Positions 1 through 12,979 of a stretch of DNA of 27,094 nucleotides are shown here, piece after piece (the stretch's first letter is position 1; every line of letters begins with the position of its first letter). Both the position numbers and the translations under genes were made by a program. The notes under the pieces were generated by a model. It saw only the letters and a list, made by a program, of their open reading frames with translations, was not told the origin of the DNA and did no database searches. Source of the DNA: Haplomitrium mnioides (taxonomy: Eukaryota > Marchantiophyta > Haplomitriopsida > Calobryales); NCBI GenBank assembly GCA_049999725.1, contig JBNGIS010020804.1, positions 1 through 27,094 on the forward strand, written 5' to 3'.

Positions 1-1798
1 ATGCTTCTAAAGTATATATGATTGTAGGTTTTTCTCGTCAAAGAAAAAGCAGGCTCAAACACTTACTTTGTTTTTGGTTGACTTGCAACGAGGCCACTAC
101 ATAAAATGTCAATTAGTGTTCTCGTTGTAGCGACATATTACAATAATTTTAGTGTACTAATTTTAGTGGGTAAATGGTCCAATTCAAATGGATTAATTTT
201 TAATAGGGCTGAGTCTCTGAAACTATATATGATTGTAAGTTGTTTTCTAAAAAAATAGGTAGCCTAAAACACTCTCTTTGTTTTTGGTTGACTTGCAACA
301 AGGCTAGTTCATTACATGTCAATTAGTGTTCTCGTTGCAACAACTTATTGAACTCATTGACTCTTTACTATATGTCATTTAAAATTGTGTTTGGTTAAAT
401 GTACTTTTGTGTACTAATTGTAGTCGAGGTAAAGGTCAACTTCATATGGATTTATTTTGAATACAGTTGATTCTTCTAAACTATAAGTGATTGTAAGTTT
501 TCTTCTGTCAAGGAATAGCCAACCTCAAACACTCACTTTGTTTTTGGTTGACTTGCAATGAGGACACTCTATTAAAAGTCATTTAGCATTCTCGTTGTGA
601 AAATGTATTGCACTCATTTTAGTGTACTAATTGTAGTCGAGGTAAAGGGTCAACTTCATATGGACTTATTTTCAATTCGGCTGATTCTTCTAAACTATAT
701 ATGATTGTAAGTTGTTTTCATCAAAGAATAGGTAGCCTCACACACTCACTTTGTTTTTGGTTGACTTGCAATGAGGCGAGTTGATTACATGTCATTTAGT
801 GTTCTCAATGCAACAACATATTGCACTCATTGATTCTTTACTATATGTCATTTAAAGTAATGTTTGGTCTAGTGTCCTTTAGTGAACTAATTGTAGTCGA
901 GGTAAAGGGTCAACTTTGTATGGATTTAGTTTCAATAGGCCTCAGTCTTCTAAACAATACATGATTGTAAGTTTAAATTGTCAAAGAATAGGCAGCTTCA
1001 AGCAGTGACCTTAGTTTAGTTGACTTGCAACAAGGCAACTTTATAATATGTCCTTTTATGTTTTCATTGTAACAACATATGCCACTCATTGATTCTTTAC
1101 TATATGTCGTTTAAAGTTGTGTTTGGTTTAATGTCCTTTAGTGTACTAATTTTAGTTGAGGCAAAAGGTCAACTTCATATGAATTTATTTTCAATACGAC
1201 TAACTCACCTAAACTGCATATGATTGTAAGTTTTATTCGTCAATGAATAGGAAGCCTCAAACACTCACTTTGTTTTTGGTTGACTTACAACAATGCCACT
1301 ATATTTCATGTCATTTATTGTTCTCGTTGCAACAATGGGTTGCACTCATTGATTCTTTGATGAATGTCATGTAAAGTTTGGTTTGGTTTAATGTCATTGA
1401 GTGTACCAATTGTAGTGGAGGTAAATGGTGTACTTCAAATGATTTTATTTTCAATAGGACTCATTCTCCTAAACTATACATGACTGTAATTTTTATTAGT
1501 CAAAGAATAAGCAGCTTTGAACACTCACTTTTTCTTTGGTTGACTTGCAACGAGGTCACTTCAAAACATGTCATTTAGTGTTCTCATTGCAACAACAAAT
1601 TGCACTCATTGATTTTTTACTATATGTCATTCTAAGTTGTGTTTGGTTTAATGTCCTTAAGTGTTCTAATTGTAGTCGAGGTAAAGGTCCACTTCATATG
1701 GATTCATTTTCTATACGACTCATTCTCCTAAAATATATATGATTGTAAGTTTTATTCGTCAAAAAATAGGCACCCTCAAACACTCACTTTGTTTTTGG

Positions 1799-2011
1799 TT
1801 GACTTGCAACAAGACCACTACATTACAAGTCATTTAGTGTTCTCGTTGCAACAATGTATTGCACTCATTTAAGTGTACTAATTGTAGTCAAGGTAAAGGA
1901 TTTACTTCATATGTATTTATTTTCAATAGAGCTGATTCTTCTAAACAATCTATGAGTGTAAAATTGAATCGTCAAAGAATAGGCAGCTTCAAGCACTCAC
2001 TTTGTTTTTGG
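1799..2011 (+). repeat. Example of the short (about 213-bp) monomer class
   Basis: This monomer lacks 47 bp found in long monomers: CACTCAT is joined directly to TTTAGTGTAC, removing the second ATGTCATTTA box and its surroundings. The same junction starts monomers at 548, 4798, 5272, 6250, 9528, 11834, 14207, 21366, 23712 and others. About 18 of roughly 100 monomers are short. Most short monomers also read ACAAGTC where long ones read ACATGTC (1829, 5300, 6278, 14237 and 23738 regions), so the deletion and the point change travel together. Confidence 0.85.
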
Positions 2012-2151
2012 TTGACTTGCAGCGAGGCCATTATATTTCATGTCATTTAGTGTTCTTGTTGTAACAACAGATTGCACTCATTGTCATGTCAAGTTTGCTT
2101 TGATTTATTGTCCTTGAGTATACGAATTGTAGTTGAGGTAAAGGGTCAACT

Positions 2152-2161
2152 NNNNNNNNNN
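2152..2161. other. Assembly gap (10 N)
   Basis: Ten N interrupt a monomer between GGGTCAACT and TAGGACT. Long monomers have about 20 bases between these points, so the gap roughly stands for a short real stretch. The flanks do not overlap. Confidence 0.95.
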
Positions 2162-2483
2162 TAGGACTTTCTCTCCTAAACTATTAATGACTGTAAATTT
2201 TAATTGCCAAAGAATAGTCAGCCTTGAACACTCACTTTTTTTTGGTTGACTTGCAACGAGGCCACTTCAAAACATGTCATTTAGTGTTCTCGTTGAAAGA
2301 ATAGATTGCTTTTTGATTCTTTTCTATATGTCATTAATAGTTGCGTTTGGTTTAGTGTTCTTAAGTGTACTATTTAGTGTCCTTAAGTGTACTAATTGTA
2401 GTCGAGGTAAAGGTCAACTTCATATGGATTCATTTTCTATACGATTGATTCTCATAAACTATATATGATTCTAAGCTTTATTC

Positions 2484-2608
2484 GTCAAGGTAAAGGATTA
2501 ACTTCATATGTATTTATTTTCAATAGAGCTGATTCTTCTAAACAATATATGAGTGTAAAATTGAATTGTCAAAGAATAGGCAGCTTCAAGCACTCACTTT
2601 GTTTTTGG
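2484..2608 (+). repeat. Hybrid monomer formed by an out-of-register join
   Basis: A monomer runs normally to ATTCGTCAA and then jumps back to GTCAAGGTAAAGGATTAACT, so the landmark spacing becomes 363 bp (2246 to 2609). The sequence after the join is nearly the same as 1888-2010, including the rare ATGAGTGTAAAATTGAA. The two parents share GTCAA at the join (about 2484-2488), as expected for a short-homology exchange. Confidence 0.7.
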
Positions 2609-2687
2609 TTGACTTGCAACAAGGCAGCTTCATTACATGTCATCTAGTGTTTTTGTTGTAACAACATATTGCACTTGTTGATTTTTT

Positions 2688-2867
2688 ACTTTTTGTCATT
2701 TAAAGTTGTGTTTGGTTTAATGTCCTTGAGTGAACCAATTGTAGTCAAGGTAAACAATCAACTTAATATGAATTTATACTTTTTGTCATTTAAAGTTGTG
2801 TTTGGTTTAATGTCCTTGAGTGTACCAATTGTAGTTGAGGTAAAGGGTCAACTTCATATGAATTTAT
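2688..2867 (+). repeat. 90-bp partial tandem duplication within a monomer
   Basis: A 90-bp segment beginning TACTTTTTGTCATTTAAAG occurs at 2688-2777 and again at 2778-2867. Both copies carry the uncommon CTTTTTGTC in place of CTATATGTC, so this is a local duplication. It helps lengthen the spacing to 361 bp (2609 to 2970). The repeat of CAAAGAATAGG just after it, near 2920-2940, adds the rest. Confidence 0.7.
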
Positions 2868-3040
2868 TTTCAATAGGACTCATTCTCCTAAACTATATAT
2901 GATTGTAGGTTTTATTTGTCAAAGAATAGGCAAAGAATATGCAGCCTTCAACACCGGCCTTGTTTTTGGTTGACTTACAACGAGGCCACTTCAAAACATG
3001 TCATTTAGTGTTCTCGATGTAACAACAGATTGCACTTATT

Positions 3041-3050
3041 NNNNNNNNNN
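3041..3050. other. Spurious assembly gap with 47-bp overlap
   Basis: The 47 bases before the gap (2994-3040) are identical to the 47 bases after it (3051-3097). The landmark spacing across it is 318; subtracting 10 N and 47 duplicated bases gives 261, a normal monomer. Confidence 0.93.
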
Positions 3051-5483
3051 AAACATGTCATTTAGTGTTCTCGATGTAACAACAGATTGCACTTATTGAC
3101 TCTTTACTATATGCTATTTAAAGTTGTGTTTTGTTTATTGTCTTTTAGTGTACTGATTGTAGTCGAGCTAAAAGGTCAACTTCATATGGATTTTTTTTTC
3201 AATTTGACTAATTCTCCTAAACTTCATATGATTGTAAGTTTTATTTTTCTAAGAATAAGCAGCCTGAAACCCTCACTTTGTTTTTGGTTTACTTGGAATA
3301 AGGCCACTTCATTACATGTCATTTAGTGGGCTTGTTGAAACAACGTATTGCACTCATTGATTCTTTACTATATGTCATTTAAAGTGGTGTTTGGTTTAAT
3401 GTTGTTTAGTGTACTAATTGTAGTCAAGGCAAAGGGTAAACTTCATATGGATTTGATTACAATAGGGCTCATTCTCATAAACTATATATGTTTTAAAGTT
3501 TTGTTCGTCAAAGAATAGGGAGCTTCAAATATTCACTATGTATTTGGTGGACTTGCAACGAGGCAACTTCATTACACATCATTTAATAATGCTTGCAACA
3601 ATGTAATGTACCTATTTTTTTTTACTATATGTCATTTAAAGTGGTGTTTGGTTTAATGTCCTTTAGTGTACTAATTCTAGTCAAAGTAAAGGGTCAACTT
3701 CATGCAGATTTTATGGCATTCGAGCTCATTCTCCTAGACTGTATATGATTGTAATTTATATTTGTCAAGGGATATGCAGCTTAAAACACTCAATTTGTTT
3801 TTTGGTTGACTTGCAACAAGGCCACTTCATTACATGTCAATTAGTGTTCTCATTGTAACAATGTATTGCACTCATTGATTCTTTACTATATGTCATTTAA
3901 AGTTGTGTTTCGTTTAATGTCCTTTAGTGCACATATTGTCATCCAAGTGTAGCTCAACTTCATAAGGATTTATTTTCAATATGGCAGATTCTCCTAAACT
4001 ATATATGATAGTAAGTTTTTTTCGTCAAACATAAGGCAGCCTCAAACACTCACTTTGTTTTCAGTTGACTTGCAATGAGGCCACTACATTATAGGTCAAT
4101 TAGTGTTCTAGTTGTAACAACGTATTGCAATAATTTTGGTGTACTTATTGTACTCCTGATAAAGGTTCCAATTCATATGGATGAATTTTCAATAGGGCAT
4201 AGTCTCCGAAACTATATATGATTGTAAGTTGTTTTCGTGAAAGAATAGGCAGCCTCAAACACTCTTTTTTTGTTTTGGTTGACTTGCAACGAGGCCAAAT
4301 CATTACATGTCAATAAGTGTTCTCGTTGCAACAATGTATTGCACTCATTGATTCTTTACTATATGTCATTCAAAGTGGTGTTTGGTGTAATGTTCTTTAG
4401 TGTACTAATTCTAGTGGAGGTAAAGGGTCAACTTCATATGGATTCATTTTCAATAGGGCTGATTCTTCTAAACAATATATGATTGTAAGTTTAAACTATC
4501 AAAGAATAGGCAGCTTCAAGCACACGTTTTGTTTTGGGTTGGCTTCCACCAAGGCAACTTCATTACATGTCATTTAGTGTTTTTGTTGTAACAAGTTATT
4601 GCACTCTTTGATTCTTCACTATATGTCATTTTTAGTTGTGTTTGGTTAAATGTTCTTTATTGTGCTATTTGTAGTCGAGGTAAGGGTCAACTTCATATGG
4701 ATTTTGTTTCAACATGGCTTATTCTCCTAAATTGTATATGATTGTAAGTTTTATTCGTCAAAAAATAGGCACCCTCGAACACTCACTTTGTATACGGTTG
4801 ACTAGCAACAAGGCTACTACATTACAAGTCATTAACTGTTCTCGTTGTAGCAATGTATTGCACTCATTTTAGTGTACTTATTGTAGTCGAGGCAAAGAGT
4901 CAGCTTCATATGGATTTTTTTTTCAATTTGGCTGATTCTTGTAAACTATATATGATTGCAAGTTTTTTTTTGTCAAAGAATAGGCAGCCTAAAACGCTCA
5001 AATTGTTTTTTGTTGACTTTCAACGAGGCTAGTTCACTACATGTCATTTACTAATATCATTGTGGCAACATATTGTACTCATTGATTCTTTATTGTATCT
5101 CATTTAAAGTAGTGTTTGGTTTAATGTTCTTTAGTGTGCTAATTGTAGTCAAGGTAAGGGTCAACATCATATGGATTTTGTTTCAATACCTTTGTTTCTC
5201 CTAAACTGTATATGGTTGTAAGTTTTTTTTGTCAAAGAATATGCAACCTCAAACACTAACTTTGTTTTTGGTTGACTTGCAATGAGGCCACTACAGTACA
5301 AGTCATTTAGTGTTCTCGTTGTAACAATGTATTGCACTCATTTTAGTGTACTAATTGTAGTCGAGGTAAAGGGTTAACTTCATATGTATTTATTTTCAAT
5401 AGGGCTCATTCTTCCAAACAATATATGATTGCAAAATGAAATCATCAAAGAATCGGCACCTTCAAGCAATCACTTTTTTTTGT
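3051..5483 (+). repeat. Higher-order repeat block, copy 1 (offset about 4.73 kb)
   Basis: The spacing between successive TTGAC landmarks from 3288 to 5272 runs 260, 258, 259, 214, 260, 259, 215, 259. The block from 8011 to 10011 runs 261, 258, 267, 212, 260, 259, 212, 271, so the order of long and short monomers is the same. Private variants are shared as well: TTCTAAGAATAAGCAGCC-like sequence near 3248 with its counterpart near 7970, TTTACTAATATC near 5046 with 9776, and the CAATAATTTT short-monomer junction near 4128 with its counterpart near 8869. This points to amplification of a multi-monomer unit, not independent drift. Confidence 0.75.
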
Positions 5484-7004
5484 TGACTTGCAACAAGGCA
5501 ACGTCATTACATGTCATCTAGTGTTTTTGTTGTAACAATGTATTGCACTCATTGATTCTTTACTTTATATCATTTAAAGTTGTGTTTGGTTTCATGTCCT
5601 TTAGTGTACTAATTCTAGTCGAGGCAAAAGGTCAACTTCATATGAATTTGTTTTCATTACGGCTTATTCTCCTTAATTGCATATGATTGTAAGTTTTATT
5701 TGTCAAAGAATAGGCGGTCTCAAACACTCATGGTTGACTTGAAACAAGGCCATTATATTTCATGTCATTTAGTGCTCTCGATGTAACAATAGATTGCACT
5801 CATTGATTCTTTGCTATATGTCATGTCAAGTTTGGTTTGGTTTATTGTCCTTGATTGTACCAATTGTAGTCCAAGTAAAGGGTCAACTTCACATGGATTT
5901 ATTTTCAATAGGACTCATTCTCCTAAACTATATATGATTGTAAGTTTTATTCACCAAAAAATAGGCAGCTTTGAACACTCACTTTTTTTTGGTTGACTTG
6001 CAACCAAGCCACTTCAAAACATGTCATTTAGTGTTCTTGTTGCAACAACGGATTGCACTCATTGATTATTTACTATATGTCATTTATACTTGTGTTTGGT
6101 TTAATATCTTTAAGTGTACTAATTGTAGTCGAGGTAAAAGTCCACTTCATATAGATTTATATTCGTATGGCTTATTCTCCCAACTATATATGATTTCAAG
6201 TTTTATTCGTCAAAAAATAGGCACCCTCAAACACTCACTTTGTTTTTGGTTGACTTGCAACGAGGTCACTACATAACAAGTCATTAAGTGTTCTCATTGT
6301 AACAATGTATTGCACTCATTTTAGTGTACTAATTGTAGTCGAGTTAAAGAGTCAACTTCATATGTATTTATTTTCAATAGGGCTGATTCTTCTAAACAAT
6401 AAATGATTGTAAAATTAAATTGTCAAAGAATGGGCACCTTCAAGCACTCACTTGTTTTTGGTTGACTTGCGGCAAGGCAACTTCATTACATGTCATTTAG
6501 TGTTTTCGTTGTAACAACTTATTGCACTCGTTGATTCTTTACTTTATATCATTTAAAGTTGTGTTTGGTTTAATGTCCTTTAGTGTACTAGTTGTAGAGA
6601 GGGCAAAAGGTCAACTTCATATGAAATTATTTTTATTACGGCCCTGATTCTCCTAAACTACATATGATTATAAGTTTTCTTCGTCAAAAAATAGGCAGCC
6701 TCAAACACTCACTTTTTTTTTGGTTGACTTGCAATAAGGCCATTCTTTTTCATGTCACTTAGTGTTCTTGTCCTAACAACATATTGCACTAATTGATTCT
6801 TTTCTATATGTCATGTCAGGTTTGGTTTATTGTCCTTGAGTGTACTAATTGTAGTCGAGGTAAAGGGTCAACTTCATATAGATTTATTTTCAATAGGACT
6901 CATTCTTCTAAACTATATATGATTGTAAGTTTTATTTGCCAAAGAATAGGCAGCCTTAACACTCACTTTGTTTTTGGTTGACTTGCAACGAGGCCATTCT
7001 ATTT

Positions 7005-7014
7005 NNNNNNNNNN
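7005..7014. other. Assembly gap (10 N) hiding at least most of a monomer
   Basis: Landmarks at 6979 and 7043 are only 64 bases apart including the N run, so about 200 bases or that plus whole monomers are missing. The flanks do not overlap. Confidence 0.9.
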
Positions 7015-7759
7015 CACCCTCAAACACTCACTTTGTTTTTGGTTGACTTGCAACGAGGCCACTACATTACAAGTTAAAAGTAGTGTTCTCATTGTAACAA
7101 TGTATTGCACTCATTTCATTGTACTAGTTCTAGTCAAGGTAAAGGGTTGCTATTGATTCTTCCAAACAATATATGTTTGTAATATTAAATCATCAATTAA
7201 TAGGCAGCTTCAAGCACTCACTTTGTTTTGGGTTGACTTGCAACAAGGCAACTTCACTACATATCATTTAGTGTTTTCATTGTAGCAATGTATTGCACTC
7301 ATTGATTCTTTACTTTATGTCATTTAAAGTTGTGTTTGGTTCAATGTCTTTTCGTGTACTAATTGTAGTCGAGGCAAAAGTTCAACTTCATATGAATTTA
7401 TTTTAAATATGGCTCACACTTTTAAATTGCATATGATTGTAAGTTTTACTTGTCAAAGAATAGTGAGCCTCAAACACTCACTTTGTTTTTGGTTGACTTG
7501 CAACGAGGCCACTATATTTGATGTGATTTAGTGTTTTCATTGTAACAAGAGATTGCACTCATTGATTCTTTACTATATGTCATGTAAAGTTTGGTTTGGT
7601 TTAATGTCTTGGAGTGCACCAATTGTAGTCAAGTTAAACGGTCATTTTCATATGGATTTTTTTTAATAGGACTCATTCTCCTAAACTATATATGATTGTA
7701 AGTTTGATTCGTCAAAGAATAGCCAGCATTCAACACTCACCTTGTTTTTGGTTGACTTA

Positions 7760-10160
7760 CAACGAGGACTCTTCAAAACATGTCATTTAGTGTTCTTGTT
7801 GTAACAACAGATTGCACTCATTCACTCTTTACTATATGACATTTAAAGTTGTGTTTTGTTTAATGTCTTTTAGTGTACTAATTGTAGTCGAGCTAAAAGG
7901 TCAGCTTCATATGGATTTTTTTTCAATTTGACTCATTCTCCTAAACTCAATATGACTGTTAGTTTAATTTTTCTAAGAAAACGCAGCCTCAAACCCTCAC
8001 TTTTTTTTGGTTTACTTGCAACGAGGCCACTTCATTACATGTCATGTAGTGTTCTTGTTGAAACAAGGTGTTGCACTCATTGTTTCTTTACTATATGTCA
8101 TTTAAAGTGGTGTTTGTTTCTAATGTCTTTTAGTGTACTAATTTTAGTCGAGGCAAAGGGTAAACTTCACATGGATTTGAATGCAATAGGGCTCATTATT
8201 ATAAACTATATATGTTTTAAAGTTGTGTTCATCAAAGAATATTCACACTCAAATGCTCACTATGTATTTGTTGGACTTGCAACAAAGCAACTTCATTACA
8301 TGTCATTTAATGAACCTTGTTACAATGTATTGTACTCATTGATTTTTTAACTATATGTCATTTAAAGTAGTGTGTCGTTTAATGTCTTGTAGTGTGCCAA
8401 TTCTAGTCAAAATAAAGTTCACCTTCATGCGGATTTTTTGTTAATCGAACTGATTCTCCTAAACTATATATGATTGTAAGTTATCTTTGTCAAGGGATAG
8501 ACAGCCTCAAGCACTCAATTTGTTTTTGGTTGACTTGCAACAAGGCCACTCCATTACTCCATTACATGTCAATTAGTGTTCTTGTTGTAACAACGTATTG
8601 CACTCATTTATTCTTTACTATATGTTATTTAAAGTTGTGTTTGGTTTAATGTCCTTTAGTGTACTAATTGTTGTCGAGGTGAAGGTCAACTTAATATGGA
8701 TTTATTTTAAAAATGGCTGATTCTCCTAAACTATATATGATTGTAAGTTTTTTTCATCAAAGAAAAGGCAGCCTCAAACACTCACTTTGTTTTTAGTAGA
8801 CTTGCAACGAGGCCACTACATTACATGTTAATTAGTGTTCTCATTGTAACAATATATTGCAATAAATTTAGTTTACTTATTGTAGCCGAATTAAAGCGTC
8901 CAATTCATATGGATTAATTTTCAATAGGGTGAGTCTCCAAAACTATATATGATTCTAAGTTTTTTTCGTGAAAGAATAGGCAGCCTCAAACACTCTCTTT
9001 TTTTTTGGTTGACCTGCAATGAGGCCAGTTCATTACATGTCAATCAATTTTCTTCTTGCAACAATGGATTGCACTCATTGATTCTTTACTATATGTCATT
9101 CAAAATGGTATTTGGTCTACTCTTCTTTAGTGTACTAGTTGTAGTCGAGGTAAAGGGTCAACTTCATATGGATTCATTTTCAATAGGGCTGATTCTTCTA
9201 AAAAATATATGATTGTAGGTTTAAACTGTCAAAGAATAGGCAACTTCAAGCACTCCTTTTGTTTTTGGTTGACTTGCACTGAGGCAACTTCATTACATGT
9301 CATTTAGTGTTTTTGTTGTAACAAGTTATTGCACTCATTAAATCTTTACTATATGTAATTTATAGTTGTGTTTGGTTTAATGTTCTTTATTGTGCTATTT
9401 GTAGTCGAGTTAAGGGTCAACTTCATATGGATTTTTTTTCAATATGGCTGATTCTCCTAAGCTGTATATGATTGTAAGTTTCATTCGTCAAAGAATAGGC
9501 AGCCTCAAACACTCACTTTGTTTACGGTTGATTAGCAACGAGGCCACTACATTACAAGTTATTTAGTGTTCTCAATGTAGCAATGTATTGCACTCATTTT
9601 AGTGCACTAATTGAAGTGGAGGTAAAGGGTCAACTTCATATGGATTTATTTTCAATTCGGCTGATTCATCTAAACTATATATAATTGTAAGTTTTTTTGT
9701 CAAAGAATAGGCAGCCTAAAACGCTCAAATTGTTTTTTGTTGACTTTCAACGAGGCTAGTTCACTATATGTCATTTACTAATATCGTTGTGGCAACGTAT
9801 TGAACCCATTTTTTTATTCTTTCCTATATGTCATTTAAAGTTCTGTTTGGTTTAATGTTCTTTAGTGTGTTAATTGAAGTCAAGGTAAGGGTCAACTTCA
9901 TATGGATTTTGGTTCAATAACTCTAATTGTGTAATTGTGCTAAACTATATTTGATTGTAAGTTTTTTTCATCAAAGAATACGTAGCCACAAATACTCACT
10001 TTGTTTTTGGTTGACTTGCAACGAGGCTACTACAGCACAAGTCATTTTGTGCTCTTGTTGTAACAATGTATTGCACTCATTTTAGTGTACTATTTGTAGT
10101 TGAGGTAAAGGGTCAACTTCATATGGATTGGCACCCTCAAACACTCACTTTGTTTTTTGT
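7760..10160 (+). repeat. Higher-order repeat block, copy 2 (offset about 4.73 kb)
   Basis: This is the second copy of the block at 3051-5483, with the same long/short monomer order and shared private variants. Length differences between copies come from small local events: a short CCATTACT-type duplication near 8550, an AATTGTGTAATTGTGC insertion near 9925, and a deletion near 10130 that ends the block in a 149-bp monomer. Confidence 0.75.
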
Positions 10161-12979
10161 TGACTTGCAACGAGGCCAGTTCACTACATGTCATTTAGTG
10201 TTCTTGTTGCAACAACGTATTGCACTCATTGATTCTTTACTATATGTCATTTAAAGTTTTGTTTGGTCTAGTGTCCTTTAGTGTACTGATTGTAGTCGAG
10301 GTAAAGGGTCAACTTCATATGGATATAGTTTCAATAGGGCGGATTCTTCTAAACACTACATGATTGTAAATTAAAATCGTCAAAAAATAGGGAGCTTTAA
10401 GCACTTACTTTGTTTTTGGTTGACTTGCATCAAGGTTTCTTCATTACATGTCATTTAGTGTTTTGTTGTTACAACGTATTGCACTCATTGATTCTTTACT
10501 ATATGTCATTTAAAGTTGTGTTTGGCTCAATGACCTTTAGTGTACTAATTGTAGTCGAGGCAAAAGGTAAACTTCATATGAATTTATTTTAAGTACTGTT
10601 GACCCTGCTAAACTGCATATGATTGTAAGTTTTATTCGTCAAAGAATAGACAACCTCAAACACTCACTTTGTTTTTGGTTGAGTTGCAACAAGTCCATTT
10701 TTTTTTCATGTCATTAAGTGCTCTTGTTACAACAACCTGTTGCACTCATTGAATTTTTACTATATGTTATTTAAAGTGGTGTTTGGTTTTATGTCCTTTA
10801 GTGTACTAATTGAAGTTGAGCCAAAGGGTCAACTTCAAATGGATTTATTATCAATAGGGCTCATTCTCATAAACTGCATATGATTTAAATTTTTTGTTCT
10901 TCAAAGAATAGGTAGCTTTAAGCACTCACTTATGTTTTTTGTGGACTTGCAACAAGGAAACTTCATTACATGTCATTGAGTATTGTCATTGTAGCAACAT
11001 ATTGTTCTGGCTGACTCTTTACTCTATGTCATCTAAAGTTGTGTTTGGTTTAATATCCTTTATTATACTAATTGTAGTCGAGTTAAAGGTCAACTTTATA
11101 TGGATTTATTTTCAATTCAACTTATTCTTCTAAATTATATATGATTGTAAGTTTTGTTATTCAAAACATGTCATTTAGTGTTCTTCTTGTAGCAACAGAT
11201 TGCACTCAGTGACTCTTTACTATATGTCATTTAAAGTTGTTTTGGGTTTAATGTTCTTTATTGTACTAATTTTAGTCGAGGTAAAAGATCAACTACATAT
11301 GGATTTATTTTCAATTCGTCTGATTCTCCTGAAGTGCATATAATTCTAAGTTTTGTTCATAAAAGAATAGGCAGCCTCAAACACTCACTTTGTTTTGTGT
11401 TGAGCTGCAACAAGGCCACTACATTACATGTCATTTAGTGTTCTGATTGAAACAAGATAATGCACTTGTTGATTCTTTACTATACATCATTTAAAGTGGT
11501 GTTTGGTTTAATGTTCTTTAGTGCACTAATTGTAGTCAAGGCAAAGGGTCAACTAAATATGCATTTATTTTCAATAGGGCTCATTCTCATAAACTATGTA
11601 TGATTTAAAGGTTTTTTGTCAAAGAATAGGCAGCCTCAAACACTCACTATGTATTTGGTGACCTTGCAACGAGGCAACTTCATTACATGTCATTTAGTGT
11701 TAACATTCTAGCTACATATTGAACTCATTGTTTTTTTACTATATGTCATTTAAAGTGCTGTTTGGTTTAATGTATGATTGTAAGTTTTTTTCATCAAAGA
11801 AAACCCAGCCTCAAACACTCACTTTGTTTTTGGTTGACTTGCACTGAGGCCACTACATTACAAGGCATTTAGTGTTCTCATTGTAACAACGTATTGCACT
11901 CATTTAAGTGTTGTGATTGTAGTCGAGGTAAAGAGTCAACTTCATATGGATTTATTTTCAATTCGGATGATTCTCCTAAACTTTATATGATTCTAAGTTG
12001 TTTGTCAAAGAATAGGTAACCTAAAACACTCACCTAGTTTTTCATTGACTTGCAACGAGGCTAGTTTACTACATGTCATTTAGTGTTCTCGTTGCAACAA
12101 CGTATTGCACTTATTGATTCTTTAGTATATGTCATTTAAAGTGTTATTTTGTCTAGTGTCATTTAGTGTACTTATTGTAGTCAAGGTAAAGTATCAACCT
12201 CATATGGATTTAGTTTCAATAGGGTTGATTCTTCTAAACAATATATGATTGTAAGTTAAAATTGTCAAAGAATAGGGAGATTCAAGCAGTCACTTTGTTT
12301 TTGGTTTACTTGCAACAAGGTTTCTTCCTTACATGTCATTTAGTGTTTTCGATGTTACAACGTATTGCACTCATTGATTCTTTACTATATGTCATTTAAA
12401 GTTGTGTTTGGTTTAATGTACTTTAGTGTACTAATTGTAGTCGAGGTAAAAGGTCAACTTCATATGAATTTATTTTCAATACGGATGACTCTCCTAAACT
12501 CCATATGACTGTTAGTTTTATTTGTCAAAGAATAGGCAACCTCAAACACTCACTTTTTTTTTGGTTGACTGGCAACGAGGCCACTATATTTCATGTCATT
12601 TAGTGCCTTCGTTGCAACAACATGTTGCACTCATTGATTTTTTCTTATATGTCATTTAAAGTGGTGTTTGGTTTTATGTACTTTAGTGTACTAATTGTAG
12701 TCGAGGCAAATGGTCAACTTGAAATGGATTTATTTTCAATAAGGCTCATTCTCATAAACCATAAATGATTTAAAGTTTTGTTCATCAAAGAATAGGTAGC
12801 CTCAAACACTCACTATGCTTTCGGTGGGCTTGCAATGAGGCAACTTCATTACATGCCATTTAGTATTGTCGTTGTAAGAACATATTTTGCTCACTGATTC
12901 TTTCCTCTATGTCATTTCAAGTTGTGTTTGGTTTAAAGTCCTTTAGTGTAGTAATTGTAGTCGAGGTAAAGGTCTACTT

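Noticed and set aside
2688-2867. Insertion of a foreign element causing the 361-bp spacing
   Set aside because: The extra sequence is entirely satellite-derived and is explained by a 90-bp tandem duplication plus a small repeat.
1378-12000. Many short open frames with similar products across the array
   Set aside because: They begin at the ATGTC boxes of the satellite, end at stops fixed in the monomer and shift frame whenever a monomer has an indel. Similar peptides reflect the DNA repeat, not a protein family.
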